From Morchella semilibera (lineage: Eukaryota > Ascomycota > Pezizomycetes > Pezizales > Morchellaceae): a DNA stretch of 64,000 nt. Position 1 is the first letter of the stretch, and every line of letters starts with the position of its first letter. This document shows positions 9,273-21,043 of the stretch, piece by piece. The notes below the pieces were generated by a model. That model did not search any database. It saw nothing but the letters and a program-made list of their open reading frames with translations, and was not told the origin of the DNA. The stretch is taken from assembly GCA_009192285.1 (NCBI GenBank), contig WBVU01000019.1, forward strand, positions 434,001 through 498,000, read 5' to 3'. Made by a program: the position numbers and the translations under genes.

Positions 9273-12200
9273 TTGGTCGGTCGCTTGTTCTTCGTCTTTT
9301 TTAAACTAGGGTTGTGATGTGGAGTGTGCTCTTTGTCCCCTTGTTGATGCCCTGTGCAGTAAAAAAAATACACTGATTGACATGTGGGTTTTGTAGATGG
9401 GTGATCTGTGTTGGAAGAGAGAGTGTGTGATAAGAGGGGCATAAGTGACTGGTTTTTTGTGATACAATCTGCCTAACTACATGTAGTGAGATTCGCCCTC
9501 TTAATGTATTCTACCACCCCCAACCACCACCACCACCACTACTTACCATAATTAGCACAAGTATACAACATGTAGCTATATACGTAGAGTTGGCAAAACC
9601 CAACCATAAACAACGAGATATATAGTCTCATGATACGCCGCAAACCCTACCACACCCCCCACCCTCCCCCGCTTCTTTCTGCCCTGGGTCAATGATTGGA
9701 ACAACACCATTTTCGTCCCCCCGTAGCATATATGCGAATACGGGGAGTTAGAAATATCTGACAGCGTCTGATGAGAGGCAGATATCCGGACATCTAGAAC
9801 CCCCCTCCCCACCTTAGTTAGGACTGCCCCTACCATCCCCTTCCCTGCGGGCAGTGCGCTCCGTTTGCTGTACTAGTTCTACCAGAAAATGTATAAAAGA
9901 AAAGAAAAAAAAAGTTAGTCCCCCAGGGGTAGGGATCAAACCCACCCCCATGCGCGGCTGCGGAACCTCTCCACCACGACCACCCCATTTCCTCCACCAC
10001 CACAACCACTCCACCACAGCCTCTCAACGCACGTTGGTAGCAACCATCTTGGCCCCTTTAACCCCACCCGGGAAAAAATGATGGACTCAGCCCAGCACAA
10101 TTACATGTAACCCCCCGCCCCCCACCGCTAAAAGGAAAGGGCATCATGGATCATCACTCGCTCTGCTGTTCTCTGCACACGCGAGTGAGAGGCTGTGATC
10201 TTACTGGGTTTGGTGGTGGGGTCGTTGGTGCTGGTGTATAAGAGTAGGCTGGGGCTGGTTTCTTGCTGCGCATGGCTATGGACTGTCTTCGAGCTTGCTT
10301 GGAGATAGTAGACTGGACGGACTGGATGATAGGCTTGAGAATGTGGTTCCTCCCTCCTCCTCGTGGGGCTTCGCATGTATGTATGTATAGGTCGGGGCGC
10401 GCTGGTAAATGTGGCAAGGTACATCATATATAGGCTCGTGGCCGGGTGGGTTTATCTATATACATCCGATGATGCTCTCGTCGATGCGTTTTCTAGGCTG
10501 TGGTTACGTGTAGCTACATAGCATATGCGGGATCCTGGGGGCGATACATACTACATGTAAGTACGTATAACGTGTAGTCAAAAGTCCCGTGCCGGCGTGC
10601 TTTGTGGGATAGTGTAAAGAGCTATATATTGTATGTACATATGTCATACACCAAAACAATTATCTAGGGCTGTTAAAGATCCCCCCAAAAGATGCTCCAG
10701 TTGGGGTGTAAACATAGTCTCCCTCGATTTTACAAATTTTTAATGTTCTTGGTGAAGGCGTGCTACACTGGTACCAGAGCTTGTTTATAGGTGTGTTTGG
10801 GCGGCCGGCCTATAACCTGGATATATTTGTGAGCTCGCGCGTGCTGCAAGGACTCAAGCTAGAGGTCTTGCGCCCTAGGTACGTACTAGTCTTGCTGCTA
10901 AACTATACTGAAGCCTGTGAAGTAGGCAGAACTATGATCTAGTGGGCCCCATGGGCCCAGCAATGTGCTGCATGAGGACTTGATATATATTGGCACATGG
11001 GTGCAGATCCCGTTGCAAGCAGAACTGGAATGTATCTAGCCAATTGGCATTGCTTGCGCGCGAGCTGCCTTTGCTGGTGCAGGTTGAACTTACATGTATT
11101 ACAGCCCTGAATATTTAAAACATGATGAACTAATGCAGGAACTAACCGATAAAGAGTATCGTGCTACGTAAAGTTTTTTAGTTTCTTAGATCGAGGGTCT
11201 AGAAGAAGCTGGATCGAGGGGGACCTGGTTGTAAAATATTACTACCTGTAGCGCTGCGTCAGTATGGAGGTCCACCTTCGAAGCTAGGTATAACTAACAA
11301 GGACTACCGCCGTTCCGCACTCCTCCTTGCAATAACCCAAAGTGTCGCTTTCTTTGCGGCTAGAGTTATCTGTGATCATAAGATGTCACTCGGATATGAT
11401 AGCTAGACTTTTTTTAGATATGTCGGTGAAAAGTATGGAATGGATTGTCTGGCTCTAAGAAGTTATTGGGTCCCTTATCTGCCTACTATATCATGCACCT
11501 CACAAATCTGACATACTGTGCCACCCGGGGTTCTAGTGCCATTAACTATGACCTCAAAAGCCCCAAAACAGCTCTAGTGCAATAACTGGTCTATCGAGTA
11601 AACAGTTAGACATGCCTCGCTGTTGGTACGATTGGCTAGTTGCTTACATACTAATATATAAAATAACTTGTGTACAGCCTTGAGGGGCCGGTGGTTGAGT
11701 ACTAAGGCAATAATGTATATTATTTTATAGTGTACCCGCGTGTGTTAATTACCCTGCATGGCTACTTGGGGAATGACCTCTTGGTCGCCCAGAAGCCAAA
11801 TCAGGGGCGTGCTAGTTTACCTGCTCGTCTACCTACTTGCCAACCTGGCTTACAGACGGGCCTACTTTGAACTAAGAGGTTTAAATATAATTTTGTCAAA
11901 TACTTGCCTTGATTCCTTAAAATATATTATACTTGGCCAAGGGGATTAGGTACTACTCTATACTGCATGGTGACAGTAAATAAGGCGGCCAATGCCATAT
12001 GACATGTATACGAGGTTCGGAATGGCAGTAGTGGCCGTGGGGGGAGGGGGGAGGGGGGGGTGCCTAACATTAAGTGGCCCCGAGGGAGAAACACCCCCCC
12101 CGGGGCCAGGCAGTCTTTGCTGTTTGATACTCTTTGGTTATCCTACCAATCTGATAGTGATCGATGCCCCCTATGTCAGTGGTTTCTTGTTCAATCAGTC

Positions 12201-12592
12201 TACCGAGCAAGATATCTAGGGGTGGCTGCAAATTAACATCTCTCCCTCCCAACTAGCCATAGGCTGTATAGACATGGGTGATAGATGTTCCAACAATAAA
12301 GCCCGACAAATACTGAGCAAGGTCTACTCATAAGTAACAATTTCTATTAAAACCAACTGTGTCATGCATCCCGGGGATGGTATCGCAAAAGACCGATATA
12401 TCGACATGGCTCCGCCAAAGCTATCTGGGGCCCATTTAGTGTTTCTCAACGCGCACCCAAACAATTTACACAAACACACCGATGCAACAGGGGGGGGGGG
12501 GGAAGGGTAGAAGGCTACATAAAATGCAGGATGAAAAGGGGGCAATAAAATAATGATTTTTTGATGATTACCATCATGCCTGTCTACGATAT
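9273..12592. other. 3.3-kb gene-poor region
   Basis: No conserved gene recognised on either strand. It contains TACATGTA at 9478, 10102, 10552 and 11091, CGAGTGA motif copies at 10144-10160 and 11376-11392 (both minus), and a Pol III-like unit near 9904-10016. G-rich runs are at about 12040-12060 and 12490-12502. AT-rich decayed sequence dominates from 10.5 kb on. Confidence 0.6.
9904..10016 (-). ncRNA. possible Pol III unit or SINE-like element
   Basis: On the minus strand an A-box match (TGGTGGAGTGG, 10016-10006) is followed 84 nt on (outer ends) by a near B box (GTTTGATCC, 9941-9933, one mismatch to GWTCRANNC), then a run of nine T at about 9913-9905. This order is that of a type 2 Pol III gene. 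No cloverleaf can be folded, so it is not a normal tRNA. Confidence 0.25.
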
Positions 12593-14188
12593 CTATCTTG
12601 GTCCTAGCTTCTCGAGCGCACGCGTTCCCTGTTCTTCCCATTCCGCCTTTGAGATCCACATAGCCTCCTGCTCTGCCATGATATTTGCGAGCACAGCCCC
12701 ACCAAGGAAGACCATGTGGCGTCTTCGCGGGGGGTCTTCAATACGGACTTTGAATTTCTATAGAATTGAAACTCGTCAGTGACTCATCTGTGTATACTAA
12801 AACTGGGGAACTCACGTTTAGTCTGGTTGGGTCACCATTAAGTACCCTGGTAAGCCATAGCTGTTTCAACTCTTTTTCCAGTCTGCTTGGCAGACCAGGA
12901 TACATGCTAGAACCACCCGAAAGCACTATAGCCTTGTACAAAGAGGTCCTGACATCGACATCGGCGGACTGAATGGTGTTGAACAGCATCTCGGCAATTC
13001 CCGGTTGTTCGCAATCGACAAGGTGAGGCTGGAACATGCATTCGGGTGCCTCAAAGCGCTCACTACCAACACGGATCACTCGTCCGTCGGGGAGGGTGTA
13101 GTTCTCAACAAGGACAGTAGTCTCCTCAGCAAGCTTATTGTCAAGCTCGAGGTCGTAACTGACATAGCAAAGCTTCTCTTTCATCTGGCGTACCGTCTCA
13201 AAATCAGCTGTGCGGTTGAAGGCATAACCACGGCGAAGAAGCAAGCTGATAAGCTGACGGGTGACATCACGACCCGCAACGTTAAGTCGTCCTGTAAGGT
13301 GATTGAGGACCACACTCTCGTAGACAGGGACAATATGGGTTACACCATCTCCAGAGTCGACGACGACACCAGAGCTAAGACCTAAGGACCAAGCTGTTAT
13401 TGAAGCTCTGGGCCAAATAAACTAAGGAGAGCTACTGCATACCTTGAGCATATAGAGCAAGGACAGCTTGGATGGCAACATATACACCTCCAAAGTTGTA
13501 TCGCTCGAACATGACCTCGCACATCTTCTCCCTGTTGGCGAGAGGGTTCATGGGGGGCTCGGTAAGAAGGATCTTACGACCGCTAGGATCGATCTGGAGC
13601 TTCTCGGCGAATGTGTAGTCCCAAACATGCACCATGTCATCCCATCGCTTAATGATACCGTTATCCATCTATAATGGAGTTAGAAACTTGGTCGAGGTGT
13701 ACTGCAGTTCAGGTATAGAGCTCACCGGATACGTGATCTGCAGCATTGACCTCGCAGCAGCAGCTTCATCTCCACACATGATGTCTTTCACCACCTACAC
13801 GCCAGTATCTAGATCAATTATTTGCCCTCGTGCTTTCAATTCCTTCCCTCGTGCCTCCCTTGCACCGCCAAGAACAGAACTCAATGGGAGAGGTATCCGT
13901 ACTATGTCTCCCTGACGCTCCTCCGCTCGCAGAATCGGACGTCCTACAATGGACGGATACTGATGCTCCGGGAAGTTCTGACCGGCATATCCGACCTTAA
14001 GGCTTTATGAATCCGAATTTCGCGTTAGTCTAGAGCTCTTACCAAAAGAAATAGGGAGCTTCCGTAGAACCTACAAACCAGTTCCACCGTCAAGAACTAT
14101 CCAAGAGCGAGTTCCAAGTTAGCCGGCAAAAACGCATACCATGGAGGTTGAAGATAGGGGAAAGTGTACCGATAGGTGTTTCTGACAT
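12593..14188 (-). CDS. ARP2: actin-related protein 2 (Arp2/3 complex)
   Basis: Multi-exon. Exon 1 is 19 bp, ATG to ATC-G, joining to a micro-exon encoding VLDGGTGF, so the product begins [14 protein letters not shown], followed by [17 protein letters not shown]. This is the actin-fold phosphate 1 loop with the Arp2-type FPEHQYP. Later come [20 protein letters not shown], then [20 protein letters not shown] (phosphate 2/adenosine region), and the end [15 protein letters not shown]. Family knowledge: with Arp3 it forms the pseudo-dimer that nucleates branched actin filaments. The last exon starts after acceptor TTCTATAG and reads [20 protein letters not shown], which fits the family. The gene diverges from SRP68 with 276 bp between start codons. 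Confidence 0.93.
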
Positions 14189-14464
14189 ATTTGAAAATTG
14201 AGGAAGATTATAGGGGATATATTCGTGGCTGTTGTTGACAAGAGAGCTGACGTTGTAATGAGCGGGGGAGAGCCTCTCTACGAACTAACGGGGCGTTGTC
14301 GGTGATACGCCACGAATGAGGCTCAAGTCTAGTGATGACGGGTACGCCTTTGGTGGGAAGACATGAGAACCCCCTCAACCCTCAGACCAAACCCCACCAA
14401 ACCATCAAAGCTTAGGTCGAGAAGTTACACAGGGAGAGTCCCCGTAATCCCAACTTACGGAGCC
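14189..14464. promoter_or_regulatory. bidirectional promoter ARP2 / SRP68
   Basis: The two start codons face away from each other across 276 bp, so both promoters must be here. No defined factor site was recognised. Confidence 0.55.
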
Positions 14465-16344
14465 ATGGACATTATTTCATTCGTATCAAAGCTCCGCCAG
14501 GAGGCCCTCCTGCTGGGTGACTACAATGCCGTCCGAGGTATGTGCTCACGTCGGCTGGCAACTCTCCGGAAACGCCTAGGGCGTGCAAACAAGAAAAAGT
14601 TCGCGCAGCAGCCTCCATTGACTGCTGAGGATGTAGGAAGGGATCATACGTATATTGTCCCAGTTATCTCTATAGATCTATGGGATTGATGCTGAGCTAT
14701 CATGGGAACTTTAGGCATATCCATTTACTGCTGTATTCATCTGAAAGAGCATACTCCCATGCAATGCACCTGAAGTCATTGCTCGCCGATGATGCTTCCA
14801 CAGCTACCCCAGCAATGCGCGCACACTCTGTATCTCGCCTCCACAAGGCCTATACTCATGCAGCAGCACTGTGCGCTCTCCTCTCAGACCCTATCTCCAA
14901 AGCCACGGAGAAAAACGTATTGGAAGCTCATGCATACGCGACCTCTCTTCGCGGTTCAGAAGCTTTCGAAAAGTCCCATTGGGAAGCTTCAATAATAGCC
15001 TTTTCCGAAGCCAGAATCATCTACTCTGTCCTACTCAACAGTAATAAGAATGAGCTGTACAGAGATCAGTTGACTAGCACCATTGACCCAAGCATACGGT
15101 ACTCTGCCTACAAGCTACAGCTCCCTAGGAACTTGGATGTCGCCACAATCTCCCGAAAATACTTTCCGCGAGAACAGTCCGCAAGTGTGGTGGCTATAAT
15201 TGAAGCCTTGGACCCTAGTATCTTCTCCGAGTCTAGTGAGGACACGCCAATGGCTGGAACTGCGGGCTCCGTGTCGTCAGTCACTTGGCGCTCCCACACT
15301 GCGCCAGTGGATAACGCAGAAATATCAGTCGCTTTGGCAGGCGCTCAGGCTGTAGAAAATGCTTATTACGCCAAAATACCGGAAGAGGCAGCTTCTACTG
15401 AAGCATTTGATGATGTTTTGGCTGCATGGCAGGAAGCGGTTGACGCTACGAAGAAGGCGATTGATGACTTACAGGCAGAGAATGTTAAGATGGAAGATCA
15501 GCGGATGCAAAACCTGCAGCTGACTTCGACAGTGGTCAACTACTCTTTAATATGCTGGAGAGTTGCGAGAAATCGTGTCATGATTCAGGGTATCGCGCAG
15601 AGTGGGAAGAAGGGGAAAAAGGGTGAGCCTGAAATTAGGGTTAAGAAGCTCGGACACTTGAAAGAGGAGGTAGCTCTATATGATGCTATCTTACAGGTAG
15701 GCTTACTTATCCTTGGTTTGAAGTTTTAAACTCACAGCGCCCTCCAGAGTCTTGAACAGGTCTATGATCTTCCGGGTGTCGCTCGTGATGAAGATTTCAT
15801 TAAAGAGCTTGACAGCAAAAAGGCCTATTTCTCGGCCTCCAAATGTGCAATAATCGCACAATCGCACGCACTCCTCTCCAACCGTAGAAATGCGCTAGCC
15901 CTCTTTAACCGCGCTCTCTCTTATGTTTCCACCCCCCACTTTTTTTCCGCTTCTACCCCCTCCCACAAGGGGCTCGAAATCGATCCAGAAACCGCCTCGG
16001 AAATACGCACACGTCTCAAGGGTGAAGTTTTGAGGTTTCAGGCACTAGTAGAGATGGACAATATCACTGCTAAAACAGCTACGAAAGGAGCCAACAGCAG
16101 TGTTGTCCTGGAGAGTCTAGACAGGTACCCTGAGGGTAAGGACTTCGATTTTGAAAATGGCATTGTACAGTGGCCACCAAAGGTTTCGCCAGTACCGGTA
16201 AAACCGGTGTTCCTGGATGTTGCATGGAACTTTATCGAATACCCGGGTGATGGCGGGCCAAGGGCGGTTGTAGAAACCAAGGAAAAGGAGAATAAAGCAG
16301 AGGCGAAGAAAGGCGGTTTCTTGGGGAGCTTGTGGGGAAGGTAG
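14465..16344 (+). CDS. SRP68: signal recognition particle subunit SRP68
   Basis: Exons 14465-14649, 14715-15696 and 15748-16344 total 1764 nt, or 587 residues. The start MDIISFVSKLRQEALLLGDYN and the following YCSRRL-like block (GMCSRRLATLRKRLG) are the RNA-binding N-domain. After intron 1 the protein continues HIHLLLYSSERAYSHAMHLK. The second intron is resolved by family similarity: LYDAILQ joins SLEQVYDLPGV at acceptor CTCCAG, whereas the nearer CTCACAG would give a stop. The C-terminal half (QSHALLSNRRNALALFNRAL, then WNFIEYP) forms the TPR-like SRP72-binding part. The tail is Lys/Gly-rich. Family knowledge: SRP68/72 binds 7S RNA and targets nascent secretory proteins to the ER. Confidence 0.92.
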
Positions 16345-16701
16345 CATAGCAATTCGGATATTAAGGGCTGTACCAAAAAGGATAGTAAAATACATGTAGT
16401 TCAGGGCTGATCATTGACCCTAGGATAGTTTTTCTGGGGTTGGTATTGCTTCTATTATTATTTATATTGGTAAGAGCCGATATTAAAACAATTAAATGTA
16501 TCTCGGCGATCGCATATACATGAATTCTTCCTACTTTGTATACTAGAGAGTACATCATGTACTGTAGTTGCAGACATCAGTTACATGTAGTTTTAACCGC
16601 CAAGTCAATTAACGCGTCCAACCAAACGACGCGTCTCCCGCAAACCTCACAACTCATAACGATCCCACCATATTCACTTGATATATACTGCAATTACAAC
16701 A
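16345..16701. other. intergenic region SRP68-PRI1
   Basis: 357 bp with two TACATGTA sites (16391, 16582). It also contains two MluI-type ACGCGT sequences in the last 100 bp before PRI1 (AACGCGTCCA and GACGCGTCTC, about 16612-16632). ACGCGT is the MCB/MBF site of S-phase genes in fungi, which fits a primase promoter. Confidence 0.6.
16611..16633. promoter_or_regulatory. two MCB (MBF) sites upstream of PRI1
   Basis: Two ACGCGT hexamers lie within 25 bp, about 70-90 bp upstream of the PRI1 start codon. Family knowledge: paired ACGCGT is the MBF binding site that drives G1/S transcription of DNA replication genes, including primase, in yeasts. Use in this fungus is inferred. Confidence 0.6.
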
Positions 16702-18604
16702 ATGCCTTCATCCAAAGAATCTTCTGTAGATATAGAAGATTACGAACTCCCCGACGTCTCTGCGACCCCATCTAACTTTCTCGAAGTCCCTACATCCAAA
16801 ATAGAGTTTACCTCTGAACCTGACATCCAGGGCCTCCACCTCAGAAGAGATGAAGACGAAGATGACGAAAAATCCCCGGCCAAACTAGAAAACATATTTT
16901 CCGACGATGAAGAAGACTTTCTCGGCGACGCCGATGATGACAGCGACTTTCTCGCCTCCGATGCGCCCATGAAAACCGAACCTGAGTCTACCTCAGTGTA
17001 AGCTCTCCCCTCTTCCCCGAGTGAGAGTTAAACTGATGAGTGACCCCCTACAGCATACCCGAATCCAAATCTACATTGAGTGCTTCCGACCCGGCGGTAA
17101 TGATAGCGTTCTACCAACGCCTCTTCCCCTTCCGGACGCTCTTTCAATGGCTTAACCACTCTCCGGTGCCCGGGAACGACTTTGGGCACCGCGAGTTCGC
17201 ATTCACACTCCAAAATGATGTATACCTGCGATATCAGGCCTTTCCGACCGCTGACTCGCAAGTCTGCCTCGCCTCTTGTTGCACCTAAATACTAACCTAC
17301 CATAGGTTGCGCAAAGACGTGCTCCGTCTGAACCCATCCCGTTTCGAGATTGGCCCTGTATATACCGCAAACCCGCGTGACCGGAAGGTTCTGCGAAAAT
17401 CGGCATTCCGCCCATTGTCGAAGGAGTTAGTGTTCGATATCGATCTTACAGATTACGATGAAGTGCGCACATGCTGCGCCAAAACAAATATTTGCATCAA
17501 GTGCTGGCAGTTCATCACCGTTGCAATAAAGATTGTGAATGCCGCGCTGAAGGACGACTTTGGATTTAAGCACATCATGTGGGTTTACTCAGGCAGAAGA
17601 GGAGCGCACGCCTGGGTATGTGATAGGAAAGCGAGGGCGTTGGATGACGTTAAGAGGAGGGCCGTGATCTCTTATTTGGAAGTCATTAAGGGTGGTAACC
17701 AGGCTGGGAAGAAGGTCAATATTTGGAGGCCATTACACCCACATTTGGCGTAGGTTTCCTACTACCTCCTCCAGTACTACTTCGATAGGCTAAGGTGGAT
17801 TATAGACGAAGTTTAGGAATTCTACGGGACCAATTTAAGAAAGACGTCCTCCGCAACCAAGACCCCTGGAGGGAGACTGAGCGTGCCGAGCACCTACTCG
17901 GCCTCCTCCCCGACAAAGGTAAACCTGTCCCGTTTATACTCTAGATAGTAAACTCATCGATCAAATTAGAGCTCAACGACGCCCTCCGAAAGAAATGGGG
18001 CAGTCATGAAAACCGGCCCAGCACCAACAAGTGGGAGGACATCGACACACTAGCCAGCGCCGGCGTATCATCAACTGTCGACACAAAGAAGCTCCTTGAG
18101 TCAAAGCAGGATGTTATTCTTGAGTATATGTACCCGAGGTTAGATGTAGAAGTGTCCAAACATCTGAATCATTTGCTGAAGAGCCCGTTTTGCGTGCATC
18201 CGGGGACTGGTATGTAATATTGATCTTATTTGGGTGGGTATGCACTAATAAGTATGTCCAGGCCGTGTGTGCGTACCCATCGACTCTTCAAGACCGGAGG
18301 ACTTTATCCCAGACGAAGTTCCAACGGTCATGCAGCTGCTGAACGAAATTGATTCGTGGAATAAAGAAAACCTTAAATCTGGAGCTAGCTATGTGGATGG
18401 GGGGAAGGTGGAGGGTGTGTATTATTCCTGCCCATTCTTTTCTTGCTTTTGTCCTAATTATTTGCAACAGATTATGAGAAAACTTCCTTGAAACCATACG
18501 TAGTCTTTTTCAAGAACTTCGTTGCAGGTCTATTGAGAGATGAGGGGGAAGCTAAGAGGGAAAGAGATGAGGATAAAAGTGGTGCGGACCCCATGGAGTT
18601 TTAA
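16702..18604 (+). CDS. PRI1: DNA primase catalytic (small) subunit
   Basis: Seven exons: 16702-16997, 17054-17257, 17306-17749, 17806-17918, 17970-18209, 18262-18414 and 18471-18604. They total 1584 nt, or 527 residues. The first about 100 residues are acidic and lineage-specific (DDEEDFLGDADDDSDF). The core then has FYQRLFPFRTLFQWLN, the catalytic DxD in FDIDLTDYD, the zinc region CCAKTNICIKCW, and WVYSGRRGAHAWVCD (the nucleotide-binding SGRRG..WVCD motif). The end is SLKPYVVFFKNFVAGLLRDE. Intron 2 (17258-17305) is GC-AG (GCAAGT...ACCATAG) with a perfect TACTAAC branch site; it is the only join that gives the family sequence ADSLRKDVLRLNP. Family knowledge: it makes RNA primers with Pri2 and Pol alpha. 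Two MCB sites lie upstream. Confidence 0.93.
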
Positions 18605-20087
18605 GAGGACAGTTTATTTTGTCGTAGACCGGTTAGTGAATTGGATACCCATAGTTATTAATAGAAAATTTTGGGGAGCGACAGCCAGTGCCTAGTATAT
18701 CCTGAAATTGGGAGTTCTGCCTGGTTTTTCGTGGTTAGAAAGCCCATAGCCCCAGGAATTCACCACTCGATTAACTTAATTCTTCCCCGGGCCCTCTAAA
18801 AAGCCCATAGCCCCATAAACTGCTTTCTTAGCAGATTTGTCGAGATGATCTTGCTGCTTATTAGCTGGTAAACGGGTGAACAAAAAAACTGGGTAGGAAT
18901 TTTAAACAATCCACAAAAGGAAGGTCGCGGTTGCCCTTGATGCTCCTTTTTCACCTAGTACACCTTTCTGTGGCCAGGAGATGTCTTGGGACATTGCTGG
19001 CTCACTTATCAGATTCTCTCAACATCCGGTACAGTGCAAAAAGGTCAAGATGTCGAGAGCCTAGAATATACTTAGGGGCTAGCTCCCACCCCTAGTTTAA
19101 ACTCTTAACCTCTCGATAAGGGAGTCCAAACTCTCGGTGTTGAGCCAGCAGTCCAAGTGTTACACCCACCCGATCACTGGCCAGATGCTAATATTCCCGG
19201 TAACTAACATAGAGTACATGTACTTCCTATATTTAACCATGCCACAAAAAGGGTTGTGGGGTCACTGCGGGCCAATACGTTACATGTACTAGTTATGCAG
19301 TAGAATATACGGTATTGGTAGCTGAATTCTGTAGTCCTATAGTGGTACATAATTTCGCCCCGTTTTCCCATGATGTACGTACCTAGAGAGGTAATCGCCT
19401 AAAAATTCGCACTAAGTGTTACAATGCTCTGCTGGACCTAATATTACGCCACAACTCTAAGCCAAGGTGCTACTTAAGCAGACACTAGAGGCTACACGCA
19501 CAGAGCCTGGTAGAGTTACTGCAAGTCTTGCGTGACTCGATAGTCCTATTGGCCCTTAAAGGATTTTTTTTGCTGTAAGAGCGGACCAAGAAATTCGAAA
19601 CCTATTCTTTAGTGTATTAATTTACAAGAAGATGTATGAAGGGAGGAGAAAAAAAGTTAAAAAAAAAAAGGTGGCAGGCCACGCAAGCGGTGAAACTTCC
19701 AGCTTGGCAATCCACCCCCACCGCTATAAAATTCCAATTTTCTCCACACCTCCTCTTCTCCTCCCATCAGCATGCGAGCTCCCCGGTGCCCCCCAGCGGG
19801 GCAAACACCAACCCAGAAGGCCACCGGCACAGAGGGGGCAAGCGATGGAGAGGCCCTTGTGCTCTCCGGGAACCCAACCCCTCGGCAACACCCACCGGCC
19901 ACTCGTTGGCTGTCCCCTTACCACGGCGTGGCAAACCGTGGTGAGCCAGCCTCGAGTGGCCGCCTCCTCGGCTCTCTTCCTCCCCCCGCTTTTCCTGTCT
20001 TCTCCTCACGGAGTTGACACAGCCCCACTTTGGTTTTGGAATCTCAGGATTCGAGGACCAGAGTGGGACTTTCACACTGTTCCTCTG

Positions 20088-20312
20088 TCCCTCTTTGGCT
20101 CTGTCCCTGTCCCTCTTTGGCTCTCTCTGTCCCTGTCCCTGTTCCTCTTTGGCTCTGTCCCTGTCCCTGTCCCTCTTTGGCTCTGTTCCTGTCCCTCTTT
20201 GGCTCTGTCCCTGTCCCTGTTCCTCTTTGGCTCTGTCCCTGTCCCTGTTCCTCCTTGGCTCTGTCCCTGTCCCTGTTCCTCCTCGGCTCTGTCCCTGCTC
20301 CCGTCCCTCCTA
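20088..20312. repeat. CT-rich minisatellite
   Basis: About eight irregular units of roughly 18-30 bp, built from CTCTTTGG, CTCTGTCCCTG and TGTCCC hexamer runs. The nested structure (hexamers inside longer units) suggests slippage and unequal exchange. Confidence 0.85.
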
Positions 20313-20633
20313 GTTCCTGTTCTTTTCCGCAAAGAAAGGAAATATTCTCAGTCGACCTCTGGGTTACATCCGAGGGTTCGAACGAGGATATCGAGTGTGC
20401 CTGTCCTCCCTTTCCCTCTACCTTATTGCTCTAGCCTAAATTTTTTCTACTTCCATTTTCCTTTTTGTAGGTGAGTTTTCCACCTCCTTCCTCCCTCCCC
20501 CCGATTTAAAGCGCAACTCCTACATCCCTAGCGCCCCCCCCCCTTTCCCCGTGATATAAACTCCACCTCTTTTTAGACCATGTTTAAAGTCCGAAAGACC
20601 GCCTACAGTCCTGCGCTCAAAGGTTTGTAAGTA

Positions 20634-20825
20634 CCGAGTGATAGTTCGTGATGCACTTCGCTCTAAAATAAGATACGGTAGAGATAATCCCTTTGACTGA
20701 GATAGTTCAACTGTTTCCCCTTATAATAGATAGATTTAAACATATCAAGCTTGCTAAGCTGTTCTATGGTCTAAATTCCCCTCTAGCAATCTGCTCACCA
20801 ACTGTAGTCACGGCTTATCACTCGG
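20634..20825. mobile_element. candidate MITE with CGAGTGA-type terminal inverted repeats
   Basis: The left end reads CCGAGTGATAGTTCGTGA and the right end, on the other strand, reads CCGAGTGATAAGCCGTGA; 15 of 18 positions match. The element would be 192 bp with no coding capacity. No clear target-site duplication was found, so transposition is inferred from the inverted ends only. Confidence 0.4.
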
Positions 20826-20990
20826 CGTGGGGTTCTACGGGGCGGCACAGCGACACAAGACAAAGTTGCGTAAGCTATAGGGTAGAGAGGAGTTTGTTGA
20901 TCCGAACCGCATCCACCCATGTGGAGATAGTTGCTCTGGGCTCTGGGCTCTGGGCTTTGGGCTTCTTGGGCCCGCCTGCATGTAAGTGTA

Positions 20991-21043
20991 GGCAAGCAGG
21001 CGGGCAGGCGGGCAGGCAGGCAGGCAGGCAGGCAGGCAGGCAA
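20991..21043. repeat. GGCA/GGCG microsatellite
   Basis: A run of about ten tetranucleotide units (GGCA with some GGCG), preceded by a short CTGGGCT repeat at about 20934-20962. Confidence 0.9.

Noticed and set aside
10128-10427. 99-codon minus-strand ORF
   Set aside because: No domain, no family resemblance, and an alternative frame is equally open.
19632-20474. 280-codon plus-strand ORF, Ser/Leu/Pro-rich
   Set aside because: Its second half is translation of the CT minisatellite; overlapping frames are open as well, and no domain or splice structure supports it.
19570-20580. LTR of a retrotransposon
   Set aside because: No paired LTR, primer-binding site or polyprotein was seen in the window.
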